A stretch of DNA of 64,000 bases. It comes from Bryobacterales bacterium (GTDB taxonomy: Bacteria > Acidobacteriota > Terriglobia > Bryobacterales > Bryobacteraceae). The translations under genes were made by a program, and so were the position numbers. Each line of letters begins with the position of its first letter. The first letter of the stretch is position 1. The notes beneath the pieces were generated by a model that was not told the origin of the DNA, searched no databases, and saw only the letters and a program-made list of their open reading frames with translations. Where the stretch lies: contig JAEUQE010000015.1 of NCBI GenBank assembly GCA_016789785.1, positions 1-64,000 of the forward strand. Reading direction: 5' to 3'. Positions 8,032 through 16,863 of the stretch are shown piece by piece.

Positions 8032-10737
8032 ATGGAATCCCGCGACATCCCCGATGAACGCCCCTGGCACACCCCTGCGGACTCAGGCCGCTGGATGCCG
8101 AAACAAATCGGTCCCTACGCCGTCGACCGTGAGCTCGGCCGCGGCGGCATGGGTGTTGTTTATCTTGCCCGGCGCGCCGACAAGCAATTCCAGAAGCTCG
8201 TCGCCATTAAGCTGATGCATACCAGCCTGATGGACGATGAGATGCTGAAGCGGTTCCGCGCCGAGCGCCAGATTCTCGCGTCCCTCGAACATCCCAACAT
8301 CGCGCGGCTGCTGGATGGCGGCACTACCGAACAGGGTGAGCCGTACTTCGTAATGGAGTACGTGCGCAACGCAATGCCGCTGCGCCGCCACGTCGACGAG
8401 CAGGCGCTCCCCATCCGCGAACGTCTCCGCCTGTTCCGCATCGTCTGCGGCGCGGTGCACTACGCCCATCAGCGCCTTGTGGTCCATCGCGATCTGAAGC
8501 CGGCAAACATCCTCGTTACCGAGGAAGGCGAAATCAAACTCCTCGACTTCGGCATCGCAAAGCAGCTAATCCCCGTCTTCGGCGGTGAAGAGGCGCCGCA
8601 CACCCGCACTGGCCACGCCGCCATGACTCCCGAGTATGCGAGTCCGGAACAGATCCGCGGCGAAGCGCTCGGCACCACCTCCGATGTCTACTCGCTGGGC
8701 GTGGTTCTCTTCGACCTCCTGACCGGGCGCCTCCCTTTCCCCAGCCAGGAGAATGTGATCTCGATGATGCATGCGATCTGCGAAGTCGAGCCGCCGAAGC
8801 CCAGCACCGTCGTCGTCAGCGTCGAGCCACCCACCAACGCCCCCACCACGCAGCGCGACCGCTGGAAACTGTCGCGGGAACTCACCGGTGATCTCGACAA
8901 CATCGTCCTCCGCGCGCTCGAAAAAGATCCCGAACGCCGCTACTCCTCCGCCATGGAGTTGAGCGACGACATTGGCCGCTACCTCGAAGGACTCCCCGTT
9001 CTTGCCCGCAAGGCCAGTGGCTTTTATCGTGCCCGCAAGTTCGCCGCCCGCCATCGCGCCGTCATCGTTTCCGCGGCCGCCGCAATCCTGCTCCTGATTG
9101 GCGGCACCGTGACCACGCTCATCCAGGCCCGCCGCGCCGGACAGCAGCGCCAGATTGCCCAGGAGCAGGCGCGCGAAGCTCAAACACAAAAGGCGCTCGC
9201 CGAGCAGATGGCGAGACTCGCCACCGAGCAGGCGGCTCAGACCAGGAACGAGCGCAATCGCGCCGAGACCGAAGCCGCCGCCGCCGAAGAGCAGAAGAAA
9301 ATCGCGGTTGCCAAAGCCGCCGAAGCCGACCGCCAGCGGGCCATGGCTCAGGAACGCCTCAATGAAGTCCGCGAAATCTCCGAGTCCCTGATCTTCGACT
9401 TCTCCGATAGCATCCTCAATCTGCCCGGCGCCAACCCGGCCCGCAAACTCATCGTCGAGCGCGCACAGAAGTATCTGGAGGCAATCGCGAAGAATCCCTC
9501 AGCCACGTTCATCGATCATGCGCGCCTCGCCACGGCATACCAGCAGGTCGCAGTCATCCAGCGCAGCCGTTTCCTTCCGAATCTCGGCGACACCGAAGGC
9601 GCGCTCAAGAACTATCAGAAGGCATTAAGCATTCTCGAAGAGGCGCGAAAGAAATTCGGCTCCAACCCTTCGCTCGAACTTCAGGAGGGCATGGCGTTGA
9701 ACGGCCTCGGCGATATTCGCTGGCTGATGGGAGATCCGGAAGGAGCGCTGAAGCTCTATCTGGAAGCTCTCACCAAGAATGAGACCCTCACCCTTCAGCC
9801 GCCAACCAAGCCAAATAGCTATCGCGAAACCATGCGCACTTACGCCAAGATCGCCGACATGCTCGCCGATCTTGGCCGCGGGGGCGAAGCGTTGCCCTAC
9901 ATCGAGAAAGCGGCCGCGCTCAGCACCCGGAACTCCGGTTACTTCCCGGACATGCTCATCATCCAACGCGATGAATGGATCAGCATGTTCCGGCTCGGAA
10001 CCCATTTACTCGAACGCGGCGAGAACCAGAAGGCGCTTGAGAAGTTTCGCGAAACGATTCCGCTCATCGAGAAGGGCCTCAAACGGAGCCCCGAAAGCGC
10101 CCAGATTCAGCGGGATCTCATGCTCGCCGATGGCCGCATCGGACTCGCGCTCCAGCGCCTCGGCAAGCTTGAAGAAGCGATGCCCTACTTCGAAAGGGAA
10201 CTCAAGGTCTGCCGCGATCTCTATCAGCGCGATACCCGGAACGTGCTCATTGGCCAGGATCTCGTGGTCACGCTTGTCCGCTATTCCTCCGGCGTCGCCA
10301 CCCAGCGGAGTCCCTCCAAGGCGCTTTCCTACCTCCGCGAAGCCGTTTCCATTGCTGATCAGATCGTGAAGGTCGACACCAAGTCATTCCAAATCGCGTC
10401 CCACCAGTTGAGCGCGCGCCGGTCGCTCGGCGAGACACTCGCGGATGCTGGCCAGTGGGCCGAGGGAGACACGGTTTACTCCGATCTCTTCCGGCTGCTC
10501 GATAGCCTCACGGCGGTTCATAAAGGCGCGGGCGTCCATCGGCAGATCGGGGAGGCTCACTACTCGTTTGCGGAATACCTGAGAGAATCTGCAAAACAAC
10601 GTAAGCGTCCGGAGGAATTGCAGCGCGCCACCGAGCACTATCAGAAGGCGCTCTCGGCCTACGAACTCGCAAAGGATAAGAAGACCTACGAGGAAGTCGC
10701 ACAACTGCTTCGCGAACTCAAGGAGACCTCGAAATGA
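8032..10737 (+). CDS. Serine/threonine protein kinase with membrane helix and TPR-type tail
   Basis: 901 residues. Hanks-type kinase domain about 27-300: glycine loop ELGRGGMGVVYLA (34-46), ATP Lys60 in VAIKLM, HRD loop VVHRDLKPANIL (near 150), DFG in LLDFGIAK (near 173), and the P+1/APE region MTPEYASPEQIRG. A membrane helix follows at about 343-365 (VIVSAAAAILLLIGGTVTTLI), then an Ala/Glu/Gln-rich coiled coil (365-450) and an exported, helix-repeat tail of TPR character (480-890; for example GDTEGALKNYQKALSILEEA). Catalytic residues are intact. Its stop overlaps the start of a second kinase by ATGA, so both are in one operon. Divergent from the GHL10 gene across 94 bp. Confidence 0.95.
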   Translation: MESRDIPDERPWHTPADSGRWMPKQIGPYAVDRELGRGGMGVVYLARRADKQFQKLVAIKLMHTSLMDDEMLKRFRAERQILASLEHPNIARLLDGGTTEQGEPYFVMEYVRNAMPLRRHVDEQALPIRERLRLFRIVCGAVHYAHQRLVVHRDLKPANILVTEEGEIKLLDFGIAKQLIPVFGGEEAPHTRTGHAAMTPEYASPEQIRGEALGTTSDVYSLGVVLFDLLTGRLPFPSQENVISMMHAICEVEPPKPSTVVVSVEPPTNAPTTQRDRWKLSRELTGDLDNIVLRALEKDPERRYSSAMELSDDIGRYLEGLPVLARKASGFYRARKFAARHRAVIVSAAAAILLLIGGTVTTLIQARRAGQQRQIAQEQAREAQTQKALAEQMARLATEQAAQTRNERNRAETEAAAAEEQKKIAVAKAAEADRQRAMAQERLNEVREISESLIFDFSDSILNLPGANPARKLIVERAQKYLEAIAKNPSATFIDHARLATAYQQVAVIQRSRFLPNLGDTEGALKNYQKALSILEEARKKFGSNPSLELQEGMALNGLGDIRWLMGDPEGALKLYLEALTKNETLTLQPPTKPNSYRETMRTYAKIADMLADLGRGGEALPYIEKAAALSTRNSGYFPDMLIIQRDEWISMFRLGTHLLERGENQKALEKFRETIPLIEKGLKRSPESAQIQRDLMLADGRIGLALQRLGKLEEAMPYFERELKVCRDLYQRDTRNVLIGQDLVVTLVRYSSGVATQRSPSKALSYLREAVSIADQIVKVDTKSFQIASHQLSARRSLGETLADAGQWAEGDTVYSDLFRLLDSLTAVHKGAGVHRQIGEAHYSFAEYLRESAKQRKRPEELQRATEHYQKALSAYELAKDKKTYEEVAQLLRELKETSK

Positions 10738-13457
10738 CGGGCATGAATCAAGGCGCTGATTCCTTGGAGCCCCAGCAACTGTTTCTCGAGCACGATGACC
10801 ATCTCCAGACGTGGAAGCCCACGCAGATCGGCCCCTATCGCATCGAGCGCGAACTCGGCCGCGGCGGGATGGGCGTGGTCTTCCTGGCATCCCGTGACGA
10901 CAAGGAGTTCCGTAAACAGGTCGCCATTAAGATCCTGCAGGGCCATCTTGTCAATGAACAGATGCGCCGCCGCTTCCGTTTCGAGCGCCAGACACTCGCC
11001 AACCTCGAACATCCGAACATTGCACGGCTGCTTGATGGCGGCACCACCGAACATGGCGAACCCTATCTCGTCATGGAGTATGTCCGAGGGGCGCTCTCCA
11101 TCACCCGCTATTGCGAAGAGCAGAACCTCAAGGTGAACGAACGGATTCGCCTGTTTCGCGATGCCGTCACCGCAGTCCAATACGCGCACTCGCACCTTGT
11201 GGTGCATCGCGACCTCAAGCCCAACAACATCCTCGTCACACCCGAAGGCGTTGTCAAACTGGTCGATTTCGGCATCGCCAAGACTCTCATGCCAGGCTTC
11301 TATCCCGATGAAGAAGCCCTCACCATGACCGGCACACACGCCATGACACCCGAGTACGCCAGCCCTGAGCAGGTGCGTGGCGAGCCGATCGGCACGGGCT
11401 CGGATGTCTACTCACTCGGCGTGATTCTCTACGTCCTTTTGACCGGTGAGCTGCCCTTCGGCAAGCGCGACAAGGGTATGCCGGAGTTGATTCGTGAGAT
11501 CTGCGAAGCGGAACCGCGCAAGCCCAGTACGCGGATCGCGCGCGCATCGGCACTTCGGGCACGCACTGAAGAACACACCACCGAAGAAACCGAGGATCCC
11601 GCACTGGTCAAATCCGAAGGACGCGCTCGTCTGGCGCGCATCCTGGCCGGCGATCTCGACAACATCATCCTCATGGCGCTTCGCAAGGATCCGATGCGCC
11701 GTTACAATTCCGCCGAGCAGTTCAGCGAAGACCTTGGGCGCTACCTGGACGGCATGCCCGTCATCGCCCGAAAGGATACGTTTCACTACCGTGCCAGTAA
11801 GTTCGTTGGCCGCAATCTCGGCGGCGTGATCGCCGCGGCACTGCTCGTCGCGGCGGTAGCGGGCGGAATCGTCTCCACCATCCGCCAGTCGCATCGTGCC
11901 GAAGAAGAACGCGCACGCGCCACAGCCAGCGCGTTGGAGGCCAATCAACAAAAACAGCGCGCCGAAGAGATGGCGCGGCTTGCGTCACAAAATCAGCTTC
12001 GCGCCGAACAAATGGCCGCAACCGCCAAGGCCAAGGCCGACGAAGCCGGCCGCGAGCGCCTCCACGCCGAAGAGCGCTTCAAGGACGTGCACAAGTTGGC
12101 AACGTCGTTTCTCTTCGAGTTCGACCGCAAAGTCGCACCGCTGGCGGGCTCGACACCGGCGCGGCAGATGGTGGTGCAAAAGGCACTCGAGTATCTCGAA
12201 AAGCTCTCGGTGGAAGGCGAGCGCGACCCCATCTTCTTCTATGACCTCGCGATTGCCTACTACCAGATCGGCTTGATCCAGCGTGCCCGCAATCTGCCCA
12301 ACCTCGGCGATTCGGAAGGCGCCCTCAAGAGCCACCGGCGCGCGCTCGAGATTGCCGAGCGTTCCCTTGCCCTGCATGGAGAAACCACCTCTGGTATGCG
12401 TGCGAAGTCCGTTGCGCTCTCCGGCATCGCCGATGTCGCTTCGCTTCAGGGCGACACCCCGCGTGCCATCGAAGGCTACGAGAAAGCACTCGAATTGGCC
12501 GAGAAAATCGCGCGTATGGAGAAGAAGCACTTCAACATTCGCCGCGACCCGATGCGCATGCACGGCCGCCTCGCCGACATGCGCTTGGAACTCGGCCAGC
12601 ATGAGCGTGCCCGGCTCCATCTCGAAAGCGCCTTGCGCACCTCGGAAGACATGGCGCGGGACTTCACCGAGGCGCAGGTCTCCCGCGACCTGGCGGTCGG
12701 CTATTCCGCCCTCGGCCGTTATCACCAGAACCGGCGCGACTTTCCCAACGCTCTCGCTCGTTTCGAAAAGGCCTTGGAGACTTCGGAAGGCTTACTCGAT
12801 AAGTATCCCAACAACGCCCAGTATCAACGCGACGTGATGGTGATGGCCGCGCAACTCGCCGGCACGTGGCGCGCGCACAACTCCCTCAATCAGGCTCTGC
12901 CCTACGCTCAGCGCGGATTCGACATCAGCCGCGGCTTACACGAGGCGGACCCGAAAAACCTGCTCGCGCTTCAGGATCACGCCGCTGCCCACGTGCACCT
13001 TGGCGAAGTACTCGCCGGCCTCGGCAAGTTGGACGATGCAGCCCGGCTTCTTCGCGCCGGAGTCGGCCTGGCGGACACAGCCGGAACGTTCGACCCGCGC
13101 TCCGTCCCAGCCCTGGCCCACCGCAACATGACCCGCAGTGCGCTTGGCTCCGTGCTCGCCAGCCTCAACGACTGGCAAGGAGCCGAGCAGCAATTCGACA
13201 ACTTGCTTGTCATCAGCGAAGCATCTACTCGAGGCAACGCGACGCCAGGCCTGTGGCGCGAACTCGCCAAGCGCTACGTGGAAGCAGGTGACTTCCATCA
13301 TCGCGCCAGTAAGTCGATCGACCCCGAGCGGCACCAGAAGGCCGCGCGGGAGTGCTACTCCAAGGCGCTGGAAGCCTACTCGCGCGCCAACGACAGTTCG
13401 CAGCGCGAGTTACTCTCGCGCAAACTCAACGAAGTTACCGCGTCCTTGCGCCAGTAG
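10734..13457 (+). CDS. Serine/threonine protein kinase, tandem paralogue
   Basis: 907 residues, start ATG inside the stop of the preceding kinase (ATGA). Same plan: kinase domain about 34-310 with ELGRGGMGVVFLA (40-52), Lys66 in VAIKIL, VVHRDLKPNNIL (near 156), LVDFGIAK (near 177) and MTPEYASPEQVRG; membrane helix about 360-382 (GGVIAAALLVAAVAGGIVSTI); Ala/Glu-rich coiled coil; TPR-like helices to the end (GDSEGALKSHRRALEIAERS, QGDTPRAIEGYEKALELAEK). Long stretches match the upstream kinase nearly word for word, so the pair arose by tandem duplication. The tails differ more than the kinase cores, which suggests separate outside signals. Substrates unknown. Confidence 0.95.
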   Translation: MTGMNQGADSLEPQQLFLEHDDHLQTWKPTQIGPYRIERELGRGGMGVVFLASRDDKEFRKQVAIKILQGHLVNEQMRRRFRFERQTLANLEHPNIARLLDGGTTEHGEPYLVMEYVRGALSITRYCEEQNLKVNERIRLFRDAVTAVQYAHSHLVVHRDLKPNNILVTPEGVVKLVDFGIAKTLMPGFYPDEEALTMTGTHAMTPEYASPEQVRGEPIGTGSDVYSLGVILYVLLTGELPFGKRDKGMPELIREICEAEPRKPSTRIARASALRARTEEHTTEETEDPALVKSEGRARLARILAGDLDNIILMALRKDPMRRYNSAEQFSEDLGRYLDGMPVIARKDTFHYRASKFVGRNLGGVIAAALLVAAVAGGIVSTIRQSHRAEEERARATASALEANQQKQRAEEMARLASQNQLRAEQMAATAKAKADEAGRERLHAEERFKDVHKLATSFLFEFDRKVAPLAGSTPARQMVVQKALEYLEKLSVEGERDPIFFYDLAIAYYQIGLIQRARNLPNLGDSEGALKSHRRALEIAERSLALHGETTSGMRAKSVALSGIADVASLQGDTPRAIEGYEKALELAEKIARMEKKHFNIRRDPMRMHGRLADMRLELGQHERARLHLESALRTSEDMARDFTEAQVSRDLAVGYSALGRYHQNRRDFPNALARFEKALETSEGLLDKYPNNAQYQRDVMVMAAQLAGTWRAHNSLNQALPYAQRGFDISRGLHEADPKNLLALQDHAAAHVHLGEVLAGLGKLDDAARLLRAGVGLADTAGTFDPRSVPALAHRNMTRSALGSVLASLNDWQGAEQQFDNLLVISEASTRGNATPGLWRELAKRYVEAGDFHHRASKSIDPERHQKAARECYSKALEAYSRANDSSQRELLSRKLNEVTASLRQ

Positions 13458-13530
13458 CCTGCATACGCCCACGATTGACGTGCTTCCCAGTCAGAATCTG
13501 GTCAGCTCTTGTTAAGATTGGAGTCAGGGT

Positions 13531-13800
13531 ATGACACGAGTGAACATCCAGGAGGCGAAGGCCCACCTTTCGCGTTACATCGATAAGGTTCTGAATGGTG
13601 AGGTGGTCATCGTGTGCCGGCACAATCAACCGGTGGCCGAACTCCGCGCGGTTGAACTATCTCCGGTGAGGCAGGCCCGAGTCGCCGGTCTATTGAAAGG
13701 CCAGGTCGATTGGGAGCCCGAGACTTTCGCCCCGATGAGCGATGAGGAACTTGCCGAGTTCGACGGTGCACCCGTCTTTTCCTCGCCGGTCCTCAGGTAA
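13531..13800 (+). CDS. Phd/YefM family antitoxin, no adjacent toxin seen
   Basis: 89 residues. The N-terminal half RVNIQEAKAHLSRYIDKVLN followed by GEVVIVCRHNQPVAELRAVE is the Phd/YefM DNA-binding fold typical of type II antitoxins. The C-terminal part (MSDEELAEFDGAP) is the acidic toxin-binding tail usual in VapB-like proteins paired with PIN-domain toxins. A PIN or Doc/RelE toxin is expected within a few bases downstream, but the next 236 bp hold no such frame on either strand. It therefore looks like an orphan antitoxin or one whose toxin was lost. Confidence 0.88.
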   Translation: MTRVNIQEAKAHLSRYIDKVLNGEVVIVCRHNQPVAELRAVELSPVRQARVAGLLKGQVDWEPETFAPMSDEELAEFDGAPVFSSPVLR

Positions 13801-14036
13801 CCAGGATCTCCACTGAGGCATCGGGAAGGGCAATCCCAAAGGCGCCGCCGGACCACCCAGCGTCAACTCTCAGCCCAAACGGCCCCGCCCCATGAAAGTG
13901 CAAGCTTGGCAGGTGTGTGAACCGCCAACGTATGGACCAGCGCCTTTTGCACGCGCTTACTCTTTGCACGCATTCGTAACTTACGATTGAGGCCGGTATA
14001 GACTCGATCCACGGCACTGAATGACGGCTTGATACA

Positions 14037-14279
14037 ATGGATGGAGTGTTTTTCGAGATCTGCGGAGACATCGCGGACGCCGAAACGTTCGCGGTCGGCC
14101 GCGGGATTCGCGAACTGCCACGTCTACGAAAACTCTATGGACCAGGCCGTTGGCGAAAGCGAAAGGGAATCGCCGAGGTCAAACTGCCGAATGGTAGGAT
14201 ACAAAAAGCGGAGCTTCACTGGTACGAGGCGTCCGGCATAGGCAGGAAAGAATTCAAGATCAAACGGTTCGTGGATTAG
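14037..14279 (+). CDS. Small conserved hypothetical protein, first gene of a two-gene module
   Basis: 80 residues, basic (VGRGIRELPRLRKLYGPGRW, then RKRKGIAEVKLPNGRIQKAE). The chain reads like a small RNA- or protein-binding beta/alpha fold: a helix-rich, Arg-rich first half, then two beta strands (IAEVKLPNGRI, AELHWYEASGIG) and a Lys/Arg tail (RKEFKIKRFVD). I recall the pattern from other bacterial genomes, where it occurs next to a partner like the following gene, but I know no function. The next gene starts 4 bp after its stop. A toxin-antitoxin role is possible from size and pairing only. Confidence 0.7.
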   Translation: MDGVFFEICGDIADAETFAVGRGIRELPRLRKLYGPGRWRKRKGIAEVKLPNGRIQKAELHWYEASGIGRKEFKIKRFVD

Positions 14280-14282
14280 AAG

Positions 14283-14519
14283 ATGCCATCACGTCGGCCG
14301 AAGATTCAGGGGTTTGCCGTATGCTTGCGGAACACCGGCTATGCTGCCTCACTCGAGATTCGGAAGTTGTATTCAGTTCTAAACGACCTCGATGCAGAAG
14401 CGAACGGTCTTATCCGCGTGATTGACGAATCGGGTGAGGACTACGTTTATCCGGCCCGGCTTTTTCAGAAGCTCACTTTGCCCAAAGAGGTTCAGCGGGC
14501 GTTACGCCTGGCTTCGTAG
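14283..14519 (+). CDS. Small conserved hypothetical protein, second gene of the module
   Basis: 78 residues starting 4 bp after the preceding small gene. The sequence (FAVCLRNTGYAASLEIRKLY, then VLNDLDAEANGLIRVIDESGEDYVYPARLF) looks like a compact beta-barrel/SH3-like domain: strands, then the GEDYVYPA turn, then a helix (KEVQRALRLAS). The phrase IDESGEDYVYP is seen in small proteins co-occurring with short basic partners in many bacteria. No catalytic motif. Together the two genes form a self-contained pair between the orphan antitoxin and the sulfatase. Confidence 0.7.
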   Translation: MPSRRPKIQGFAVCLRNTGYAASLEIRKLYSVLNDLDAEANGLIRVIDESGEDYVYPARLFQKLTLPKEVQRALRLAS

Positions 14520-14650
14520 GTGAGAGGTAAGCTCAGTTACATCGGGTGCCATACGCCGCTTGAATTGGTGTCCCGCCTTCATTGTCCCGCGCCAGCGTCA
14601 CCATTGATATGCTCATTGCGGACGGGGTGATTCCCGTTCCCCATCCAACC

Positions 14651-16054
14651 ATGACCAGAAGACAACTCGGATCCGTACTCGCGCCGCTCGCCATGCAGGC
14701 GCAACCCGCCAGCAAACCCAACATCCTGCTGATCCTCTCCGACGATCACTCCGCGGAGTTCGCGGGCTGCTACGGCAACCCCACCATCCGCACGCCGAAC
14801 ATCGATCGCCTCGCCAGTGAAGGCATGCGATTCACGAAGTTCTTCTGCTCCGCCCCGCAGTGTGTCCCCTCGCGCACCGCCTATCTCACCGGACGCAGCC
14901 CCGTCTCCGCGCGCATGGGGCGCTTCACCGCACCCCTGCCTCCCGATGTCACCACCCTTCCCGAACTGCTCCGTGCGCAGGCCGGCTACTTCACCGGCAT
15001 CTGCCGCCGCCAGTTTCATCTCGACGGAGCGATAGGACCGAACACCCGCGCGGTGTTTCAGAAACACCAACTGCAAACCTTCGACAAGCGCGTCGACTTC
15101 CTCGACCGTGCCTCGCCACGCGCCATGACCGAAAAGCGCGTCAACGAATTCTTCGACCGCCGCCCGGCCACCAAGCCATTCTTCCTCTGGGTGAACTTCG
15201 ACGATCCGCACTTCCCCTGGGACAACGTGCCCAACGGCATCGACCCTAAGAAACTCCGCGTCCCCGGCTTCCTCCCCGATCTGCCCGGCGTGCGTGAGGA
15301 CCTCCGCCGCTACTATGACGAAGTGCAGCGCGTCGATGGCGAGTTGCAATTGGTGCTCGACACGGTGCAGAAGCGCGCTGGGCTCGACAACACCATCGTG
15401 CTCTTCGCCGGCGACAACGGCTTTCCGTTTCCACATGGCAAGGGCACGCTCTACGATCCCGGCCTGAACGTTCCCTTCATCATGCGATGGCCAGGGAAGA
15501 TCAAGCCCGGCTCCGTATGCGACGATCTCATCTCCGGCGAAGACTACACCCCCACCATGCTCGACGCCGCCGGTGTCGCCGCCCCAAAGGAAATGTCCGG
15601 TGTCAGCTTCCTGCCGCGCCTGCTGGGCCGTTCCTCTCCGCCCCGCCAGCATGTATTCGCGCAGCGGCTCACGCACGGTTCGCGGCCCTATGCGGAGAGC
15701 ACCACCACCCACACTTTCGATCTCTCACGCATGGCGCGATCGGCCCGCTACAAGCTCATCTACAACTGCACACCCAAGCAGCAGTACTCACCCGTCGACA
15801 GCTACAACGAAGCAAGCTGGCGTGAGATGTCGGATGAGAATGCTTGGGGACGCATGGCCCCGCATTTCGCCCGTGCCTACTTCGCACCATCAAGACCGGT
15901 GTTCGAGCTCTACGACATGGAGAAGGACCCGCTTGAGATGGAGAATCTCGCGGGCCGCACGGAGTTGGCGAAAGTCGAGCACGATCTGAAGCTCGCCTTG
16001 CAGGAGAAGATGATACTCGATTGGGACTTCCTGCCACTCCCACTGACGCCGTAG
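14651..16054 (+). CDS. Exported type I sulfatase
   Basis: 467 residues from the ATG at 14651 (an upstream in-frame start at 14582 would add 23 non-signal-like residues). N-terminal signal MTRRQLGSVLAPLAMQAQ, then PNILLILSDDHSAEFAGCYG with the calcium-binding Asp pair (31-32). The activation motif is CVPSRTAYLTGR with Cys71, which a formylglycine-generating enzyme would convert to the catalytic residue. Later metal ligands appear in IVLFAGDNGFPFPHGKG. The family removes sulfate from polysaccharides or glycosides outside the cytoplasm. It stands alone, without a carbohydrate locus or maturase beside it, so the substrate cannot be inferred. Confidence 0.93.
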   Translation: MTRRQLGSVLAPLAMQAQPASKPNILLILSDDHSAEFAGCYGNPTIRTPNIDRLASEGMRFTKFFCSAPQCVPSRTAYLTGRSPVSARMGRFTAPLPPDVTTLPELLRAQAGYFTGICRRQFHLDGAIGPNTRAVFQKHQLQTFDKRVDFLDRASPRAMTEKRVNEFFDRRPATKPFFLWVNFDDPHFPWDNVPNGIDPKKLRVPGFLPDLPGVREDLRRYYDEVQRVDGELQLVLDTVQKRAGLDNTIVLFAGDNGFPFPHGKGTLYDPGLNVPFIMRWPGKIKPGSVCDDLISGEDYTPTMLDAAGVAAPKEMSGVSFLPRLLGRSSPPRQHVFAQRLTHGSRPYAESTTTHTFDLSRMARSARYKLIYNCTPKQQYSPVDSYNEASWREMSDENAWGRMAPHFARAYFAPSRPVFELYDMEKDPLEMENLAGRTELAKVEHDLKLALQEKMILDWDFLPLPLTP

Positions 16055-16072
16055 ACGGTCGCTCTTACTGGC

Positions 16073-16492
16073 CTACGATTCCGCGGCGCGTTTCAAGTCG
16101 CGTGCAAACTCATCGAAGGCTGGCTGCAGATCCGGAATCGACTTACTGATCAGCGGACTCAGCAATCCGCTGAATTCTTCACACATCGAAAACTCGACCT
16201 CGCCATTCGCGCCGGCCTGCAATTGAAACGTGCGTTCGCCCTTGAATAAGCCGAGCGGCATGCCTCCGGTCCACACCATTCGCTTCGGTTCCTCGAACCC
16301 GGTCACCTTGAGCGGAAAGGCACGTCCCGGATTGGCCGTGGCGTGGACGGTCACCCGTCCGCCCGGAGCGATCGTTCCTTCCACCTTCGATACGGTGCGA
16401 TTCCAGCGAGGATAACCGCCAGCGTCCGTCAACAGAGCCCAGATGCGCTCGGGCGTCGCCCGAATTGAGATACGAACGGCGAATCTTTTCAT
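16073..16492 (-). CDS. SRPBCC (START/Bet v1-like) family protein
   Basis: 139 residues. The opening VRISIRATPERIWALLTDAG, then YPRWNRTVSKVEGTIAPGG and the middle VTGFEEPKRMVWTGGMP are typical of polyketide-cyclase/AHSA1-like SRPBCC proteins, which bind hydrophobic ligands in a deep cavity. The end (PDLQPAFDEFARDLKRAAES) is the usual long C-terminal helix. It is encoded 62 bp downstream of the HxlR regulator on the same strand and is probably its co-transcribed target. Ligand unknown. Confidence 0.9.
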   Translation of the reverse strand: MKRFAVRISIRATPERIWALLTDAGGYPRWNRTVSKVEGTIAPGGRVTVHATANPGRAFPLKVTGFEEPKRMVWTGGMPLGLFKGERTFQLQAGANGEVEFSMCEEFSGLLSPLISKSIPDLQPAFDEFARDLKRAAES

Positions 16493-16554
16493 GAATAGGT
16501 GATTCGCATAGCGCGCGCCGCGGCGTCAACGCACCGGAAGGTGCGTGGGCCAAC

Positions 16555-16863
16555 TCACCTCGAGGCGAGCATCTTCGATCCCCACGTCAGCAATGTCTTG
16601 AAGGCAGGCATCAGTCCCTTCCCCAGCTTCGTCAATTCATAGGGACCGTTCCGGTTTTCCGCGCGATGAATCAAGCCGGACTCCGTAAGTTCGCGTAAGT
16701 TGCGAGTAAGTTCCTTCGGACTGATCGAAGTGACACTCGCCAGCAGCTCGTTGTATCGCTGCGGGCCATTCAGCAGCAGGGAGCGCAGCACCAGCAGCTT
16801 CCACTTCCCTCCAATGACCTTGATCGCTTCTTCCACCGGGCAGACTTGCAGGGCTTCGGGCAT
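16555..16863 (-). CDS. HxlR family winged-helix transcriptional regulator
   Basis: 102 residues, normal for HxlR. CPVEEAIKVIGGKWKLLVLR is the signature with the conserved Cys and the GGKWK turn; the winged helix continues LLNGPQRYNELLASVTSISP, then KELTRNLRELTESGLIHRAE and the wing NGPYELTKLGKGL. HxlR proteins sense reactive carbonyls, redox or ligands and control adjacent small operons. Here the SRPBCC gene follows on the same strand. A promoter would lie to the right of 16863. Confidence 0.93.
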   Translation of the reverse strand: MPEALQVCPVEEAIKVIGGKWKLLVLRSLLLNGPQRYNELLASVTSISPKELTRNLRELTESGLIHRAENRNGPYELTKLGKGLMPAFKTLLTWGSKMLASR

